A stretch of DNA of 40,955 bases from an uncultured Pelagibacteraceae bacterium (lineage in GTDB: Bacteria; Pseudomonadota; Alphaproteobacteria; Pelagibacterales; Pelagibacteraceae), in contig CACJBA010000009.1 in the NCBI GenBank assembly GCA_902591535.1, forward strand, positions 1-40,955, in the 5' to 3' direction. The first letter of the stretch is position 1. Each line of letters opens with the position of its first letter. A program made the position numbers and the translations under genes. Positions 8,082-16,821 of the stretch are shown here, piece after piece. The notes under the pieces are model-generated. The model searched no databases. It saw only the letters and a program-made list of their open reading frames with translations, and was not told the origin of the DNA.

Positions 8082-8090
8082 ATAAGTACT

Positions 8091-8825
8091 ATGGCAGCAA
8101 ATCCTATGTCCCAATTCGACGTTTATAGAATTGGACCAGAAATTAAAGTTGGAGCATTTGACATATCATTTACGAACGCAAGTTTATTTATGATCTTAAG
8201 CAGTGTATCTATTTTGTTATTGTTTAATTTAGGATCAAAAAAAAATTCAATATTACCAAACAAAATTCAATTATTAGCAGAACTTAGCTATACCTTTGTA
8301 TCCAAAATGATAAGTGATACTGCAGGATCAAAGGCTAAACCTTACTTTGCATTTATTTTTTCTCTATTTATGTTTGTGTTGTTTTGCAACATGTTCGGAA
8401 TGATACCTTATACATTTACTGTAACTAGTCATATCATTGTAACATTTATGCTTGCAGCATTTATATTTATTGGTGTGACTGTAATTGGGTTTATTAAACA
8501 TGGATTTGGGTATTTAAAGTTATTTGTTCCAAGTGGAGTACCAGCTGTTCTACTTCCGTTAATTGTGGTAATTGAGATTATTTCTTATTTAAGTAGACCA
8601 ATAAGTTTATCGGTTAGATTATTTGCTAATATGATGGCTGGACACACAATGATGAAAGTTTTCGGAGGCTTTGTAATTAGTCTTGGAATAGTTGGTGGAT
8701 GGCTTCCACTAAGTTTTTCGGTTGCATTAACGGGTTTGGAGATCTTAGTTGCTTTTCTTCAAGCTTATGTTTTTGCAATCTTAACCTGCATCTATTTAAA
8801 TGATGCATTAAATTTACACCATTAA
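8091..8825 (+). CDS. atpB: ATP synthase Fo subunit a
   Basis: Subunit a forms the two proton half-channels against the c-ring. The 244-residue protein has five to six hydrophobic segments, the conserved FCNMFGMIPY stretch (residues 98-107) and the essential arginine R176 in SRPISLSVRLFANMMAGH. The C-terminal helix LEILVAFLQAYVFAIL contains the usual polar residues. The first ATG (8091) gives the usual short cytosolic leader; a second ATG five codons on is possible. There is no clear ribosome binding site. Confidence 0.97.
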   Translation: MAANPMSQFDVYRIGPEIKVGAFDISFTNASLFMILSSVSILLLFNLGSKKNSILPNKIQLLAELSYTFVSKMISDTAGSKAKPYFAFIFSLFMFVLFCNMFGMIPYTFTVTSHIIVTFMLAAFIFIGVTVIGFIKHGFGYLKLFVPSGVPAVLLPLIVVIEIISYLSRPISLSVRLFANMMAGHTMMKVFGGFVISLGIVGGWLPLSFSVALTGLEILVAFLQAYVFAILTCIYLNDALNLHH

Positions 8826-8831
8826 TAACAT

Positions 8832-8837
8832 AGGAGG
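8832..8837 (+). promoter_or_regulatory. Strong ribosome binding site of atpE
   Basis: AGGAGG, a full Shine-Dalgarno sequence, lies five bases before the ATG at 8843. Most genes in this window have no such site, so it stands out and fits the need for many more c subunits than other Fo subunits. Confidence 0.75.
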
Positions 8838-8842
8838 ATATA

Positions 8843-9070
8843 ATGGAATTAGAAGCAGCAAAAATGATCGGAGCAGGTTTAGCAGCAATTGCTTTAGCTG
8901 GAGCTGGTGTTGGTATTGGAATAATTTTTGGAAATTATTTGTCTGGTGCAATGAGAAATCCATCTGCAGCACAGAAACAATTTCCTAACTTGCTTTTAGG
9001 TTTCGCACTTGCAGAAGCTACAGGATTATTCGGATTGGTAGTTGCGTTAATCATTCTCTTTGCGTTTTAA
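8843..9070 (+). CDS. atpE: ATP synthase Fo subunit c
   Basis: Subunit c is the proteolipid that forms the rotating ring. The 75 residues make two transmembrane helices: a glycine/alanine-rich first helix (residues 9-31), the polar loop RNPSAAQKQ (38-46) and a second helix with the ion-binding carboxylate E58 in FALAEATGLFG. The residues around E58 resemble proton-translocating rather than sodium-translocating rings, since the glutamine and serine/threonine-tyrosine ligands typical of sodium rings are not seen. It has the strongest ribosome binding site in the window and the codons are alanine-rich, unlike neighbouring lysine-rich genes. Confidence 0.97.
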   Translation: MELEAAKMIGAGLAAIALAGAGVGIGIIFGNYLSGAMRNPSAAQKQFPNLLLGFALAEATGLFGLVVALIILFAF

Positions 9071-9074
9071 ATTG

Positions 9075-9665
9075 ATGGTTAAAAAAATATATTTTCAGTC
9101 AATATTTTTTAGCTTTTTTTTTATTAAAGAAGCTTTTGCAGCTGAAAGCGGAGGTATGCCTCAATTAAATCCAGAGTTTTGGGTTTCTCAAATTTTTTGG
9201 TTAATACTTACTTTTGGTATTATGTATTTAGTTTTATCTAAACTAATACTACCAAAAATTAGTAACAACTTAGAGTCGAGAAAAGCTCAAATATTAGAAA
9301 ATATTGAGGCTGCTGAGAAACAAAGAGAAGATAGCGATTCAAAGCTAAAAGAATATGATGAAATTATATCTAAAAGTAAACTTGAAGCTAATAACATTTT
9401 CAATCAAGCAAGGGAAAAAGCAATAAAAGACATTAGTGTAAAAAGAGAAGTTCTAGACAAACAGATTGATGATGAGATTGCAAAGGCTGAAAAAGAAATA
9501 GATACATTGCGAAAGAATGCACCAGATAAAATTAATAAAATAGCTATTGAGACATCATCTGAGCTATTACAAAAACTTATTGGAGCTGAAATAAATAATA
9601 GCAGTATAACTGCGATTGTTGACGATCTATCTAAAAGAAACGGAGAAAAATATTATGGCAATTGA
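9075..9665 (+). CDS. atpG: ATP synthase Fo subunit b'
   Basis: This is one of the two peripheral-stalk b subunits found in alphaproteobacteria and phototrophs. From the ATG at 9075 the protein has 196 residues: an N-terminal hydrophobic segment with a signal-peptide look (residues 3-22, ending EAFAAES), then a second membrane helix (about 35-60) and a long charged coiled coil that would reach F1. In-frame TTG codons at 9060 and 9072 are less likely starts because they overlap atpE or lack support. Its 3' end overlaps the b gene by 11 bases. The naming of b' varies (atpG, atpF2, atpX). Confidence that it is b' rather than b rests on the leader and its order. Confidence 0.9.
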   Translation: MVKKIYFQSIFFSFFFIKEAFAAESGGMPQLNPEFWVSQIFWLILTFGIMYLVLSKLILPKISNNLESRKAQILENIEAAEKQREDSDSKLKEYDEIISKSKLEANNIFNQAREKAIKDISVKREVLDKQIDDEIAKAEKEIDTLRKNAPDKINKIAIETSSELLQKLIGAEINNSSITAIVDDLSKRNGEKYYGN

Positions 9666-10152
9666 TGCAACATTTTGGGTAGCCATATCATTTATTATTT
9701 TTTTCGGAGTATTAATATATTTTAAAATCCCTCAAAAGGTTTTGGAAATGCTAGATAAAATGATATCTGACATTAAGAGTGAAATAGATGAGAGTGAAAA
9801 ATTAAGGACTGAAGCTAAAAAGTTATTAGATAACTCCCAAAAAAAACTGGATACAGCTCAATCTGTAAGTAATGAAATTCTAGAAAATGCCAAAAAAGAT
9901 GCTGATAGATTAATTATTGAAATGAACGATAAATTTCATAAATCCTCAGAAATTAAAAAAAATTTGACTGAAAATAAAATTAGTCAAATGAAAGAGGCAG
10001 CTATAAAAGAAATTAAAGATGCGTCAATAAAGATTGCGGTGGACTCAGTAAAAAAAATAATAACTACATCGGTAGATAAGTCAAAATTAGACGCTGTGTT
10101 TCAAAAAAATTTAGATGAAACTAAAGAAGAGTTAAAAAAAATTAACTCATAA
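9655..10152 (+). CDS. atpF: ATP synthase Fo subunit b
   Basis: This is the second peripheral-stalk subunit: 165 residues with one N-terminal membrane helix (FWVAISFIIFFGVLIYF) and a charged coiled coil. It starts at the ATG at 9655, preceded by GGAG at 9642-9645; an upstream in-frame start at 9616 would lie within the b' gene and add a charged segment not seen in b subunits. It closes the Fo operon; the F1 genes (delta, alpha, gamma, beta, epsilon) are not in the window, as in other alphaproteobacteria where Fo and F1 are separate operons. Confidence 0.93.
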   Translation: MAIDATFWVAISFIIFFGVLIYFKIPQKVLEMLDKMISDIKSEIDESEKLRTEAKKLLDNSQKKLDTAQSVSNEILENAKKDADRLIIEMNDKFHKSSEIKKNLTENKISQMKEAAIKEIKDASIKIAVDSVKKIITTSVDKSKLDAVFQKNLDETKEELKKINS

Positions 10153-10177
10153 TACACTTACAATTTTTCAAAAAAGC

Positions 10178-10183
10178 TATAAA
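10178..10183 (+). promoter_or_regulatory. Possible -10 element for crtI
   Basis: TATAAA lies in the 39-base spacer between atpF and crtI, nine bases before the ATG, so a start at about 10190 would give a leaderless crtI message. No good -35 hexamer stands at the right distance (TTACAA at 10158-10163 is only 14 bases upstream). In such AT-rich DNA a lone -10 match is weak evidence. Confidence 0.3.
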
Positions 10184-10191
10184 TTATTAAA

Positions 10192-11652
10192 ATGAACTCT
10201 ATAGTCATTGGATCAGGATTTGGTGGAATTGCAGCAGCACTAAGACTTAAAGCAAAAGGACATAAAGTAAAATTAGTAGAAAAACATCCAGACCTAGGCG
10301 GTAGAGCTAGAGTTTTTAAGAGAAACGGATTTATATATGATGCTGGGCCAACAGTAATTACTGCACCCTATTTAATTAATGAATTGTTTGAGTTATTCAA
10401 TAAAGATCCCAAAAATTATATAGAACTAACACCACTTAAAATTTGGTACCAATTTATTTTCGAGGACAAAACTAAATTTAACTATTCAGGTGACGAAATA
10501 GAAATGAAAGCTCAAATTGAGAAGCTTAGTAAAGACGATTTAAATGGATATGAAAAATTAGTTAATTTCACAAAAAAGATATTTGATAAAGGTTTTTCAG
10601 AACTTTCAGATGTGCCATTCAATAAACCTTTAGTAATGATGCAACAATTGCCTGCTCTCTTAAAACTTAAAAGTTATAAATCAGTTTACTCACTTGTTTC
10701 ATCTTACATAAAAAATGAAAAATTAAGAAGAATGCTTAGCATGCATCCTTTACTGGTTGGGGGAAATCCTTTTACCACCACATCTATTTATGGCTTAATT
10801 CTTTATTTAGAAAAAAAATGGGGAATACATTATTCAATTGGAGGAACAGGAAACATAATTAGAGGTTTTGAAAAACTAATGAATGAGGTTGATATTGAAA
10901 TAATAAAAAACAGTGAAGTAACAGAAATTATAACAAAAAATAATAAAATAAGTGGTGTAAAATTAAATAACGAAAATGAAATTAGTGCAGATAATGTTGT
11001 TTGTAATGCAGATCCACCAGCCTTTTATGAAAAAATGTTAACCAAAAGCAACAAGAGTTCTATTTTTTTTAATTGGAAAAAAAGTCGAATGGAATATTCT
11101 ATGGGTTTGTTTGTTTACTATTTTGGTACAAAAAAAATTTATGAAAATGTTGAACATCATACAATAAAGTTTGGAAACAAATATAAGGAACATCTTGATG
11201 ATATATTTGATAAGAAAAAATTAAATAATGATATCAGTTATTATCTTCACAGACCTACAGCGACTGATAAAACTATGGCTCCAGAAGGAAATGATTGTTT
11301 TTACGTTTTAGTACCTGTTCCTAACAATCAATCAAAAATTAAGTGGGAAATTGAGGGTGAAAAAATGAAAAATCTTGTAATTGAAAAAATGGAAAAAGAT
11401 TTAATGCCAGATCTTAAGAACAATATAATTGAAGATTTTTATCTCACACCTGATTACTTTGAAAAAGAATTAAATACAAAATTTGGATCTGGGTTTTCAA
11501 TTCAACCTAAATTTACCCAATCCGCATACTTTCGATTTCATAATAAATCGGAGATATATGATGGTTTGTATTTTGTTGGTGCAGGTACACATCCAGGAGC
11601 TGGAGTACCAGGTGTTCTCTCTTCAGCAAAAGTTTTAGATAAATTATTTTAA
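10192..11652 (+). CDS. crtI: Phytoene desaturase CrtI
   Basis: CrtI introduces four double bonds into phytoene to make lycopene, using FAD at the membrane. The 486-residue protein begins with the dinucleotide-binding motif IGSGFGGIAAALRL and the GGRARVF segment after VEKHPDLGG, then YDAGPTVITAP, all typical of bacterial CrtI. The C-terminal flavin motif is in LYFVGAGTHPGAGVPGVL near the end. It is the first gene of a tightly packed crtI-crtB-crtY-blh-ispH run; the next gene starts on the last base of its stop codon. Confidence 0.96.
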   Translation: MNSIVIGSGFGGIAAALRLKAKGHKVKLVEKHPDLGGRARVFKRNGFIYDAGPTVITAPYLINELFELFNKDPKNYIELTPLKIWYQFIFEDKTKFNYSGDEIEMKAQIEKLSKDDLNGYEKLVNFTKKIFDKGFSELSDVPFNKPLVMMQQLPALLKLKSYKSVYSLVSSYIKNEKLRRMLSMHPLLVGGNPFTTTSIYGLILYLEKKWGIHYSIGGTGNIIRGFEKLMNEVDIEIIKNSEVTEIITKNNKISGVKLNNENEISADNVVCNADPPAFYEKMLTKSNKSSIFFNWKKSRMEYSMGLFVYYFGTKKIYENVEHHTIKFGNKYKEHLDDIFDKKKLNNDISYYLHRPTATDKTMAPEGNDCFYVLVPVPNNQSKIKWEIEGEKMKNLVIEKMEKDLMPDLKNNIIEDFYLTPDYFEKELNTKFGSGFSIQPKFTQSAYFRFHNKSEIYDGLYFVGAGTHPGAGVPGVLSSAKVLDKLF

Positions 11653-12503
11653 TGTTTACTAAGAATTATTTAGCTATTTACGCAAAATCTTTCAATTGGG
11701 CAGGTTTTTTTTTACCAAAAAAAACCTATGAAAAATGCTCTGCGCTTTATGATTTTTGCAGAGAAGTAGATAATATTGCTGACGATGAAAATAAGATTGA
11801 ATTAAAAAAAAATAATTTTCTAAAATTTAAAAATAATTTTGTAAATAAAAATTTTAATGATCCAATTATTAAAAACATGTGGGATCTTATTAATGAATTT
11901 AGTATTTCTACTAAAATTATAGACGATTTGTTTGAAGGTATTAATTCTGATATTAAAGAAAATGTTAAACTTAATTCAAAAAAAGAATTATTAATATATT
12001 CCTACAGGGTGGCTGGAACAGTTGGATTAATGATGGCAAAAATATTGAATGTTCATAAAGAACAATCTTTAAAATCAGCTATTGATCTTGGAATTGCTAT
12101 GCAATTAACAAATATTTCTAGAGATGTTATGGAGGATAAAAAAAATAATAGATTTTATATCAATGAAAGTTTTGAGGAGATAGAGACTACAATCAAGCTT
12201 TCAGAACAATTTTATGAAAACTCATTTTACTCAATAAAAGAAATACCATTAGGTTTCAGATTTTCTATTTTAGTTGCAAGGAGAGTTTACAGAAAAATAG
12301 GACACAAAATTCTAAATAAAAAAAACATAGAAAATTATAAAAAGTCCGGAAAAATTTATGTTTCAAACATAGAAAAAATTATTGAAACCTTTTTATCTAT
12401 TTTTGACCTAATTAAGTTATCACTTACAAGTAAAAATGATGATAATATTAATCATGACCATAATTTAATTAATGAAGAAATAAATTTAAATGAAAGAATT
12501 TGA
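11652..12503 (+). CDS. crtB: Phytoene synthase CrtB
   Basis: CrtB condenses two geranylgeranyl diphosphates to phytoene. The 283-residue protein has the two Mg-diphosphate motifs of squalene/phytoene synthases: REVDNIADD with D40 and D44, and NISRDVMED with D158 and D162. The start overlaps the crtI stop by one base and its 3' end overlaps crtY by 14 bases. The geranylgeranyl diphosphate synthase (crtE) that would supply its substrate is not in the window. Confidence 0.95.
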   Translation: MFTKNYLAIYAKSFNWAGFFLPKKTYEKCSALYDFCREVDNIADDENKIELKKNNFLKFKNNFVNKNFNDPIIKNMWDLINEFSISTKIIDDLFEGINSDIKENVKLNSKKELLIYSYRVAGTVGLMMAKILNVHKEQSLKSAIDLGIAMQLTNISRDVMEDKKNNRFYINESFEEIETTIKLSEQFYENSFYSIKEIPLGFRFSILVARRVYRKIGHKILNKKNIENYKKSGKIYVSNIEKIIETFLSIFDLIKLSLTSKNDDNINHDHNLINEEINLNERI

Positions 12504-13554
12504 TTACATAATCGTAGGCGGAGGTTGCGCGGGTCTTTCGTTAGCATATGAGCTAGAAATTTACGATAAATTAAAAGATAAAACTTTAGCAATTATTGAG
12601 CCTAGAGAAGATTATAAGAGAGATAAAACATGGTCATTTTGGAAGGTTTTTTTACATAATTTCGATGACTGTATAAAAAAAAGTTGGAATAATTTTACAA
12701 TAAACACACCAAATAATACAAAATATGTAAATTGCCAACCTACACCATATCAAACAATTGATAGTGGTATGTTCTATGAAAAAATACTTTCAAAACTGAA
12801 ATTAAATAAAAATATCCAGTTTTTTAAAAGTATTGATCAAATAGATAAATCAAATTCAATTGTATTTAACAGCGTACCTAGTTTTGAAGGCAAACAGAGT
12901 GAGTTATGGCAACACTTTTGTGGAGTTGAAATAGAAACAGATAAAGACTTTTTTGATGACGAGATATTCAATTTGATGGACTTTGCTTGTGATCAAAGAA
13001 ACAAAGTTCATTTTTTTTATACGCTACCATTTACAAAAAGAAATGCATTAATTGAAACTACATGGATATCTGAACTAAATGATGAAAAACTTAAGGATTA
13101 TGATGAACAAATTGATAATTATTTGAGTAAGCATCTTAATATCAGAAACTGTAAAATTAATTACAAAGAAACTGGCGCAATCCCACTTTTTAGATCAAAA
13201 AATGTAAATAAATTAAATGAAATTTACATAGGCTCTGCAGGAGGTATGACTAGATTAAGTACGGGTTATACTTTCCTAAATATTCAAGAACAGAGCAGAT
13301 ATATAAGAGAAAACATAGAAAATATAAAAAATGTAAATCTATTTAAAATTAATTCAAAATATGATTTTTTAGACAAAATCTTGTTACGAGTGCTTAAAAA
13401 TAATTCCAATGAAATGGGAAATATATTTTTCAGAGTTTTTAATTCAAAACCCAAAACTGCTATAAATTTTTTATCAAATAAAAGCAGTTTTTTTGAGGAT
13501 TTAGAGATAATTCTAAAAATGCCAAAGTGGAAATTTTTAAAAGAATTAATTTAA
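12490..13554 (+). CDS. crtY: Lycopene beta-cyclase CrtY
   Basis: CrtY closes both ends of lycopene to give beta-carotene. The 354-residue flavoprotein begins with the FAD-binding motif YIIVGGGCAGLSLA (residues 6-19) and contains DKTWSFW at 45-51, a hallmark of bacterial CrtY. The later motif GSAGGMTRLSTGYTF matches the family GxxGGxxxPTTGYs block, with RLSTGY in place of PTTGY. It lies between crtB and blh with two bases before the latter, so it is translated as part of the carotenoid operon. Confidence 0.94.
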   Translation: MKEFDYIIVGGGCAGLSLAYELEIYDKLKDKTLAIIEPREDYKRDKTWSFWKVFLHNFDDCIKKSWNNFTINTPNNTKYVNCQPTPYQTIDSGMFYEKILSKLKLNKNIQFFKSIDQIDKSNSIVFNSVPSFEGKQSELWQHFCGVEIETDKDFFDDEIFNLMDFACDQRNKVHFFYTLPFTKRNALIETTWISELNDEKLKDYDEQIDNYLSKHLNIRNCKINYKETGAIPLFRSKNVNKLNEIYIGSAGGMTRLSTGYTFLNIQEQSRYIRENIENIKNVNLFKINSKYDFLDKILLRVLKNNSNEMGNIFFRVFNSKPKTAINFLSNKSSFFEDLEIILKMPKWKFLKELI

Positions 13555-13555
13555 A

Positions 13556-14494
13556 ATGAGCAATAAAATAAAACAAATAAATCTAAATCATTCTTTTATT
13601 TTTTTCTTTGTTGTAAACATTTTTTGTATTTTGATGTTTAAGTTTAGCAATTTAAATATTTCATCAATTTTGTGTTTACTATTAATTTTAATTATAGGTG
13701 TTTCCCACGGTTCATTAGATCATATTAAGGGAAAAAAAGTCCTTGAGTTATTTAATGTAAAATCAACTTATATATTCTATGTAACATATATTTTAATTTC
13801 GGCAGTAGTCATAGGAACTTGGATGGTATTACCATCAATGACATTAATTATTTTTTTGATCATCGCCTCCTATCACTTTGGTAAAGAGGATACGCAATTT
13901 TTAATAATTGATAGATCTTATTTCACTCAAATACTTTATTTTTTTAAAGGATTTTTAGTTATACTTGCTCCTTTGTTTTTTCATTTTCAGGAAACTATAA
14001 CGATTTTCAAATTATTATTGGTTGATAATGAAGTTTTTTATTCAAGTTTAAATTTTATTGAAACTAATAAAATAATACAAATAGGAATTATCTGCAGTAC
14101 ACTATCTAGTATTTTTCTTTTCTTAAAGAATTTTGAAATAAAAAAATTTGTAATTTTTTTAGATTATTTTTCAATTTTAATATTAAATTACTTTTTATCA
14201 CCACTACTAGCTTTTACTGTTTATTTCTGTTTTTTACATTCAATTAGACATTCAATTTCTCTAGCCATTGAGCTAAATCCCAATAGTGTAATTAATGGAT
14301 TTAGATTATTTGTTAAAAAAGCTTTACCTTTAACCATTTTGACAGGTATTTTTTCTTTTATTGCACTATATCTGCTGAGCAATTCATACAATTTAGATAG
14401 TGCAGTTTTAAAAATAATATTTATAGGTTTGGCGTCTTTAACCTTTCCACATATATTGCTGGAATATTTTTTAGAAAAAAAATATGAAAAATAA
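13556..14494 (+). CDS. blh: Beta-carotene 15,15'-dioxygenase Blh (retinal-forming)
   Basis: Blh/Brp family enzymes cleave beta-carotene into two retinals, the chromophore of microbial rhodopsins. The 312-residue protein is very hydrophobic with multiple membrane helices and has the family's conserved histidines: H51 and H56 in GVSHGSLDH, H107 in SYHFGKED, H228 and H232 in HSIRHS, and H299 in TFPH, presumed iron ligands. Position directly after crtI-crtB-crtY supports the reaction. No opsin gene is in the window, so the proteorhodopsin it would serve must be elsewhere. The stop overlaps the ispH start by 11 bases. Confidence 0.93.
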   Translation: MSNKIKQINLNHSFIFFFVVNIFCILMFKFSNLNISSILCLLLILIIGVSHGSLDHIKGKKVLELFNVKSTYIFYVTYILISAVVIGTWMVLPSMTLIIFLIIASYHFGKEDTQFLIIDRSYFTQILYFFKGFLVILAPLFFHFQETITIFKLLLVDNEVFYSSLNFIETNKIIQIGIICSTLSSIFLFLKNFEIKKFVIFLDYFSILILNYFLSPLLAFTVYFCFLHSIRHSISLAIELNPNSVINGFRLFVKKALPLTILTGIFSFIALYLLSNSYNLDSAVLKIIFIGLASLTFPHILLEYFLEKKYEK

Positions 14495-15428
14495 AAAATT
14501 AAAAATATTATTATCTGCACCTCGTGGATTTTGTGCTGGGGTAGAAAGAGCAATTGAAATAGTAGAAAAATCTTTAAAAAAATTTGGTACTCCAGTTTAT
14601 GTACGTCATGAAATTGTACACAATAAACACGTTGTAGATGATTTAAAAAATAAAGGAGCAATATTTGTCGAAGAGCTAGATGAAATTAAGGATAAATCAC
14701 GACCAGTAATTTTTTCCGCCCATGGTGTACCAAAAAAAATACCAGAAGATGCGAAAAATTATAAAATGATCTATGTTGATGCTACATGTCCACTTGTTTC
14801 TAAAGTTCATAGAGAAGCAGAAAATCTTAATAAAGCTGGTTACCATATAATTTTAATTGGTCATGAGAATCATCCTGAAGTAATTGGAACTATGGGTCAA
14901 TTAAACGAAGGTTCTATAGATCTAATCCAAAATGAGGAAGAGGCTACAAACTATCGAAATAAACTAAACAAAAATCTAGCATATATTACTCAGACTACTT
15001 TGTCAGTTGATGATACAAAAGAAATAATCAAAATTTTGAAAAATAATTTTCCTAATATCAAAGAGCCAATGAAAGAAGATATTTGTTATGCAACTACTAA
15101 CCGCCAGATGGCAGTAAAAAATATTGCAAAGAATTGTGATATGTTTTTTGTTATTGGAAGTAGAAACTCGTCCAATTCTGTTAGGCTAGTTGAAGTAGCA
15201 AAAAAATCAGGCTGTAAAAATTCTCAACTTATTCACTCTGAAAGCTCAATTCCATATGATCTAATAGAAAATTGCAATACCATAGGTATATCATCAGGAG
15301 CATCTGCACCAGAAATATTAGTTGAAAATTTTATTAATAATTTAAAAAATAAATTTTCTATAAGTATTGATGAAGTTGAAATTATTAAAGAAGATGTAGT
15401 ATTTAAAGTTCCTAAAAAATTAAATTAA
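14484..15428 (+). CDS. ispH: 4-hydroxy-3-methylbut-2-enyl diphosphate reductase IspH
   Basis: IspH (LytB) performs the last step of the MEP pathway, reducing HMBPP to isopentenyl and dimethylallyl diphosphates. The 314-residue protein has the three cluster cysteines C17 (PRGFCAGV), C102 (DATCPLV) and C201 (EDICYATTNRQ) and ends with the SSGASAPE region. Its start lies inside blh, giving translational coupling of isoprenoid precursor supply to retinal synthesis. This linkage suggests supply matched to carotenoid demand, but ispH is also essential for quinones and cell-wall carriers. Confidence 0.96.
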   Translation: MKNKKLKILLSAPRGFCAGVERAIEIVEKSLKKFGTPVYVRHEIVHNKHVVDDLKNKGAIFVEELDEIKDKSRPVIFSAHGVPKKIPEDAKNYKMIYVDATCPLVSKVHREAENLNKAGYHIILIGHENHPEVIGTMGQLNEGSIDLIQNEEEATNYRNKLNKNLAYITQTTLSVDDTKEIIKILKNNFPNIKEPMKEDICYATTNRQMAVKNIAKNCDMFFVIGSRNSSNSVRLVEVAKKSGCKNSQLIHSESSIPYDLIENCNTIGISSGASAPEILVENFINNLKNKFSISIDEVEIIKEDVVFKVPKKLN

Positions 15429-15430
15429 AA

Positions 15431-16396
15431 ATGGCCGTTTATACAAAAATAAATCAAAAGGAAATTAATATTATTAAAGAAAATTTTAATATTGATAAAA
15501 TAAAAAGTTTTAAAGGTATCAAGCAAGGAATAGAAAATACAAATTATCTTCTTAAATCAAAAAAGAAAAAATACATATTAACTATTTTTGAAAAAAGAGT
15601 TTTACAGAAAGAAATACCTTTTTTTATGAAATTAATGGATAATTTAAATAGTTCAAAAATAAATTGTCCTAAACCACTGAAAACTAAAAATGATAAATAC
15701 CTTATTAAATTAAAAAATAAAACTGCATGCATTGTATCATTCTTAGAGGGTAAGGATAAAAAAATATTAAATATAAATGATTGTTATAATATTGGAAAAA
15801 TGGTTGCTCGAATGCATATGGTCACAAAAAAATTAAAACTTAAAAGAAAAAATTCAATGGGAATTAGGAATTTAAAGTCTTTGTTAGAAAGTATTAAATT
15901 TAAATCAAAAAAATTTTCAAATTTAAAAATTTTTCTAAAAAATAACCTACAAGATATAAATAAAAATTGGCCTAAAAAATTACCCAAAGGTATTATCCAT
16001 GGTGATTTATTTTTAGATAATATTTTCTTCAAAAAAAATAAGCTTTCTGGAATTATTGATTTCTACTTTGCTGCTAATGATTATTTTATGTACGAAATTG
16101 CTATATGCATCAATGCTCTTTGTTTTGACCATAAAAAGAGAAAATTCCAAATGAATAATAAAAAAATTAAAAGTTTAATCAAAGGGTATGAAAGCGTTAA
16201 AAAAATTTCAATGAAAGAAAAAAAATCTATAAATATTTTGTGTAGAGGTGCAGCATTAAGATATTTATTAACAAGATTGTATGACTACTCAAATACACCA
16301 AAAACAGCTTTGATTAAAATTAAAGACCCTAATGAATATTATCAAAAATTACTTTCTCACAATAATTTAAGTTCATTTAAAGATTATTTAAATTAA
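15431..16396 (+). CDS. thrB: Homoserine kinase (ThrB, aminoglycoside-phosphotransferase fold)
   Basis: This enzyme phosphorylates homoserine for threonine synthesis. The 321-residue protein belongs to the alphaproteobacterial ThrB type with the choline/aminoglycoside kinase fold, not the GHMP type. The catalytic loop is H190-G-D192 with N197 (HGDLFLDN), and D210 in GIIDF binds magnesium; GIENTNYLL near residue 33 is the nucleotide-binding loop. The matching threonine synthase lies about 0.9 kb away on the other strand. It follows ispH by two bases and shares one base with the rnhA start. Other small-molecule kinases share the fold, so the substrate is by family resemblance. Confidence 0.9.
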   Translation: MAVYTKINQKEINIIKENFNIDKIKSFKGIKQGIENTNYLLKSKKKKYILTIFEKRVLQKEIPFFMKLMDNLNSSKINCPKPLKTKNDKYLIKLKNKTACIVSFLEGKDKKILNINDCYNIGKMVARMHMVTKKLKLKRKNSMGIRNLKSLLESIKFKSKKFSNLKIFLKNNLQDINKNWPKKLPKGIIHGDLFLDNIFFKKNKLSGIIDFYFAANDYFMYEIAICINALCFDHKKRKFQMNNKKIKSLIKGYESVKKISMKEKKSINILCRGAALRYLLTRLYDYSNTPKTALIKIKDPNEYYQKLLSHNNLSSFKDYLN

Positions 16397-16821
16397 TGAT
16401 TATAATTTATACAGACGGTTCTTGTTTAACAAATCCAGGTAATGGTGGATGGGCTGCGATTATAAATGATGGAAAAGAAATAAAAAAAATTAGTGGTAAC
16501 GAAAAAAATACAACAAATAATAGAATGGAATTGTTGGCCCCAATTAATGCATTGAAAGATATGAAGCCTGGTGTTGAAATAAAAATATATACTGACTCTC
16601 AATATGTAAAAAATGGAATAACTGAATGGATTAATACTTGGTTAGCTAATAATTGGAAAACCTCAAAAAAAGAGGATGTTAAAAATAAAGATTTATGGAT
16701 TGATCTATATAATTTGAATAAATCGCTTAATATTCAATGGAATTGGGTTAAAGCTCATGACGGAAACCTTTTAAATGAAGAGGTGGACTTACTAGCTAAA
16801 AAAGCAGCAAATTTAGATTAA
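16396..16821 (+). CDS. rnhA: Ribonuclease HI
   Basis: RNase HI degrades the RNA strand of RNA-DNA hybrids. The 141-residue protein opens with IIYTDGSC and has the carboxylates D7, E45 (NRMELLA), D67 (YTDSQY) and D131, plus H121 in WVKAHDGN. The usual KGHxGH is KAHDGN here, a mild deviation. The start is coupled to the thrB stop (TAATG). The 3' end overlaps the convergent peroxiredoxin gene by nine bases. Confidence 0.95.
   Translation: MIIIYTDGSCLTNPGNGGWAAIINDGKEIKKISGNEKNTTNNRMELLAPINALKDMKPGVEIKIYTDSQYVKNGITEWINTWLANNWKTSKKEDVKNKDLWIDLYNLNKSLNIQWNWVKAHDGNLLNEEVDLLAKKAANLD

Noticed and set aside
14221..14661. 146-codon minus-strand frame opposite blh and ispH
   Set aside because: It lies wholly across two well-supported plus-strand genes and shows no family likeness; it is a shadow frame.
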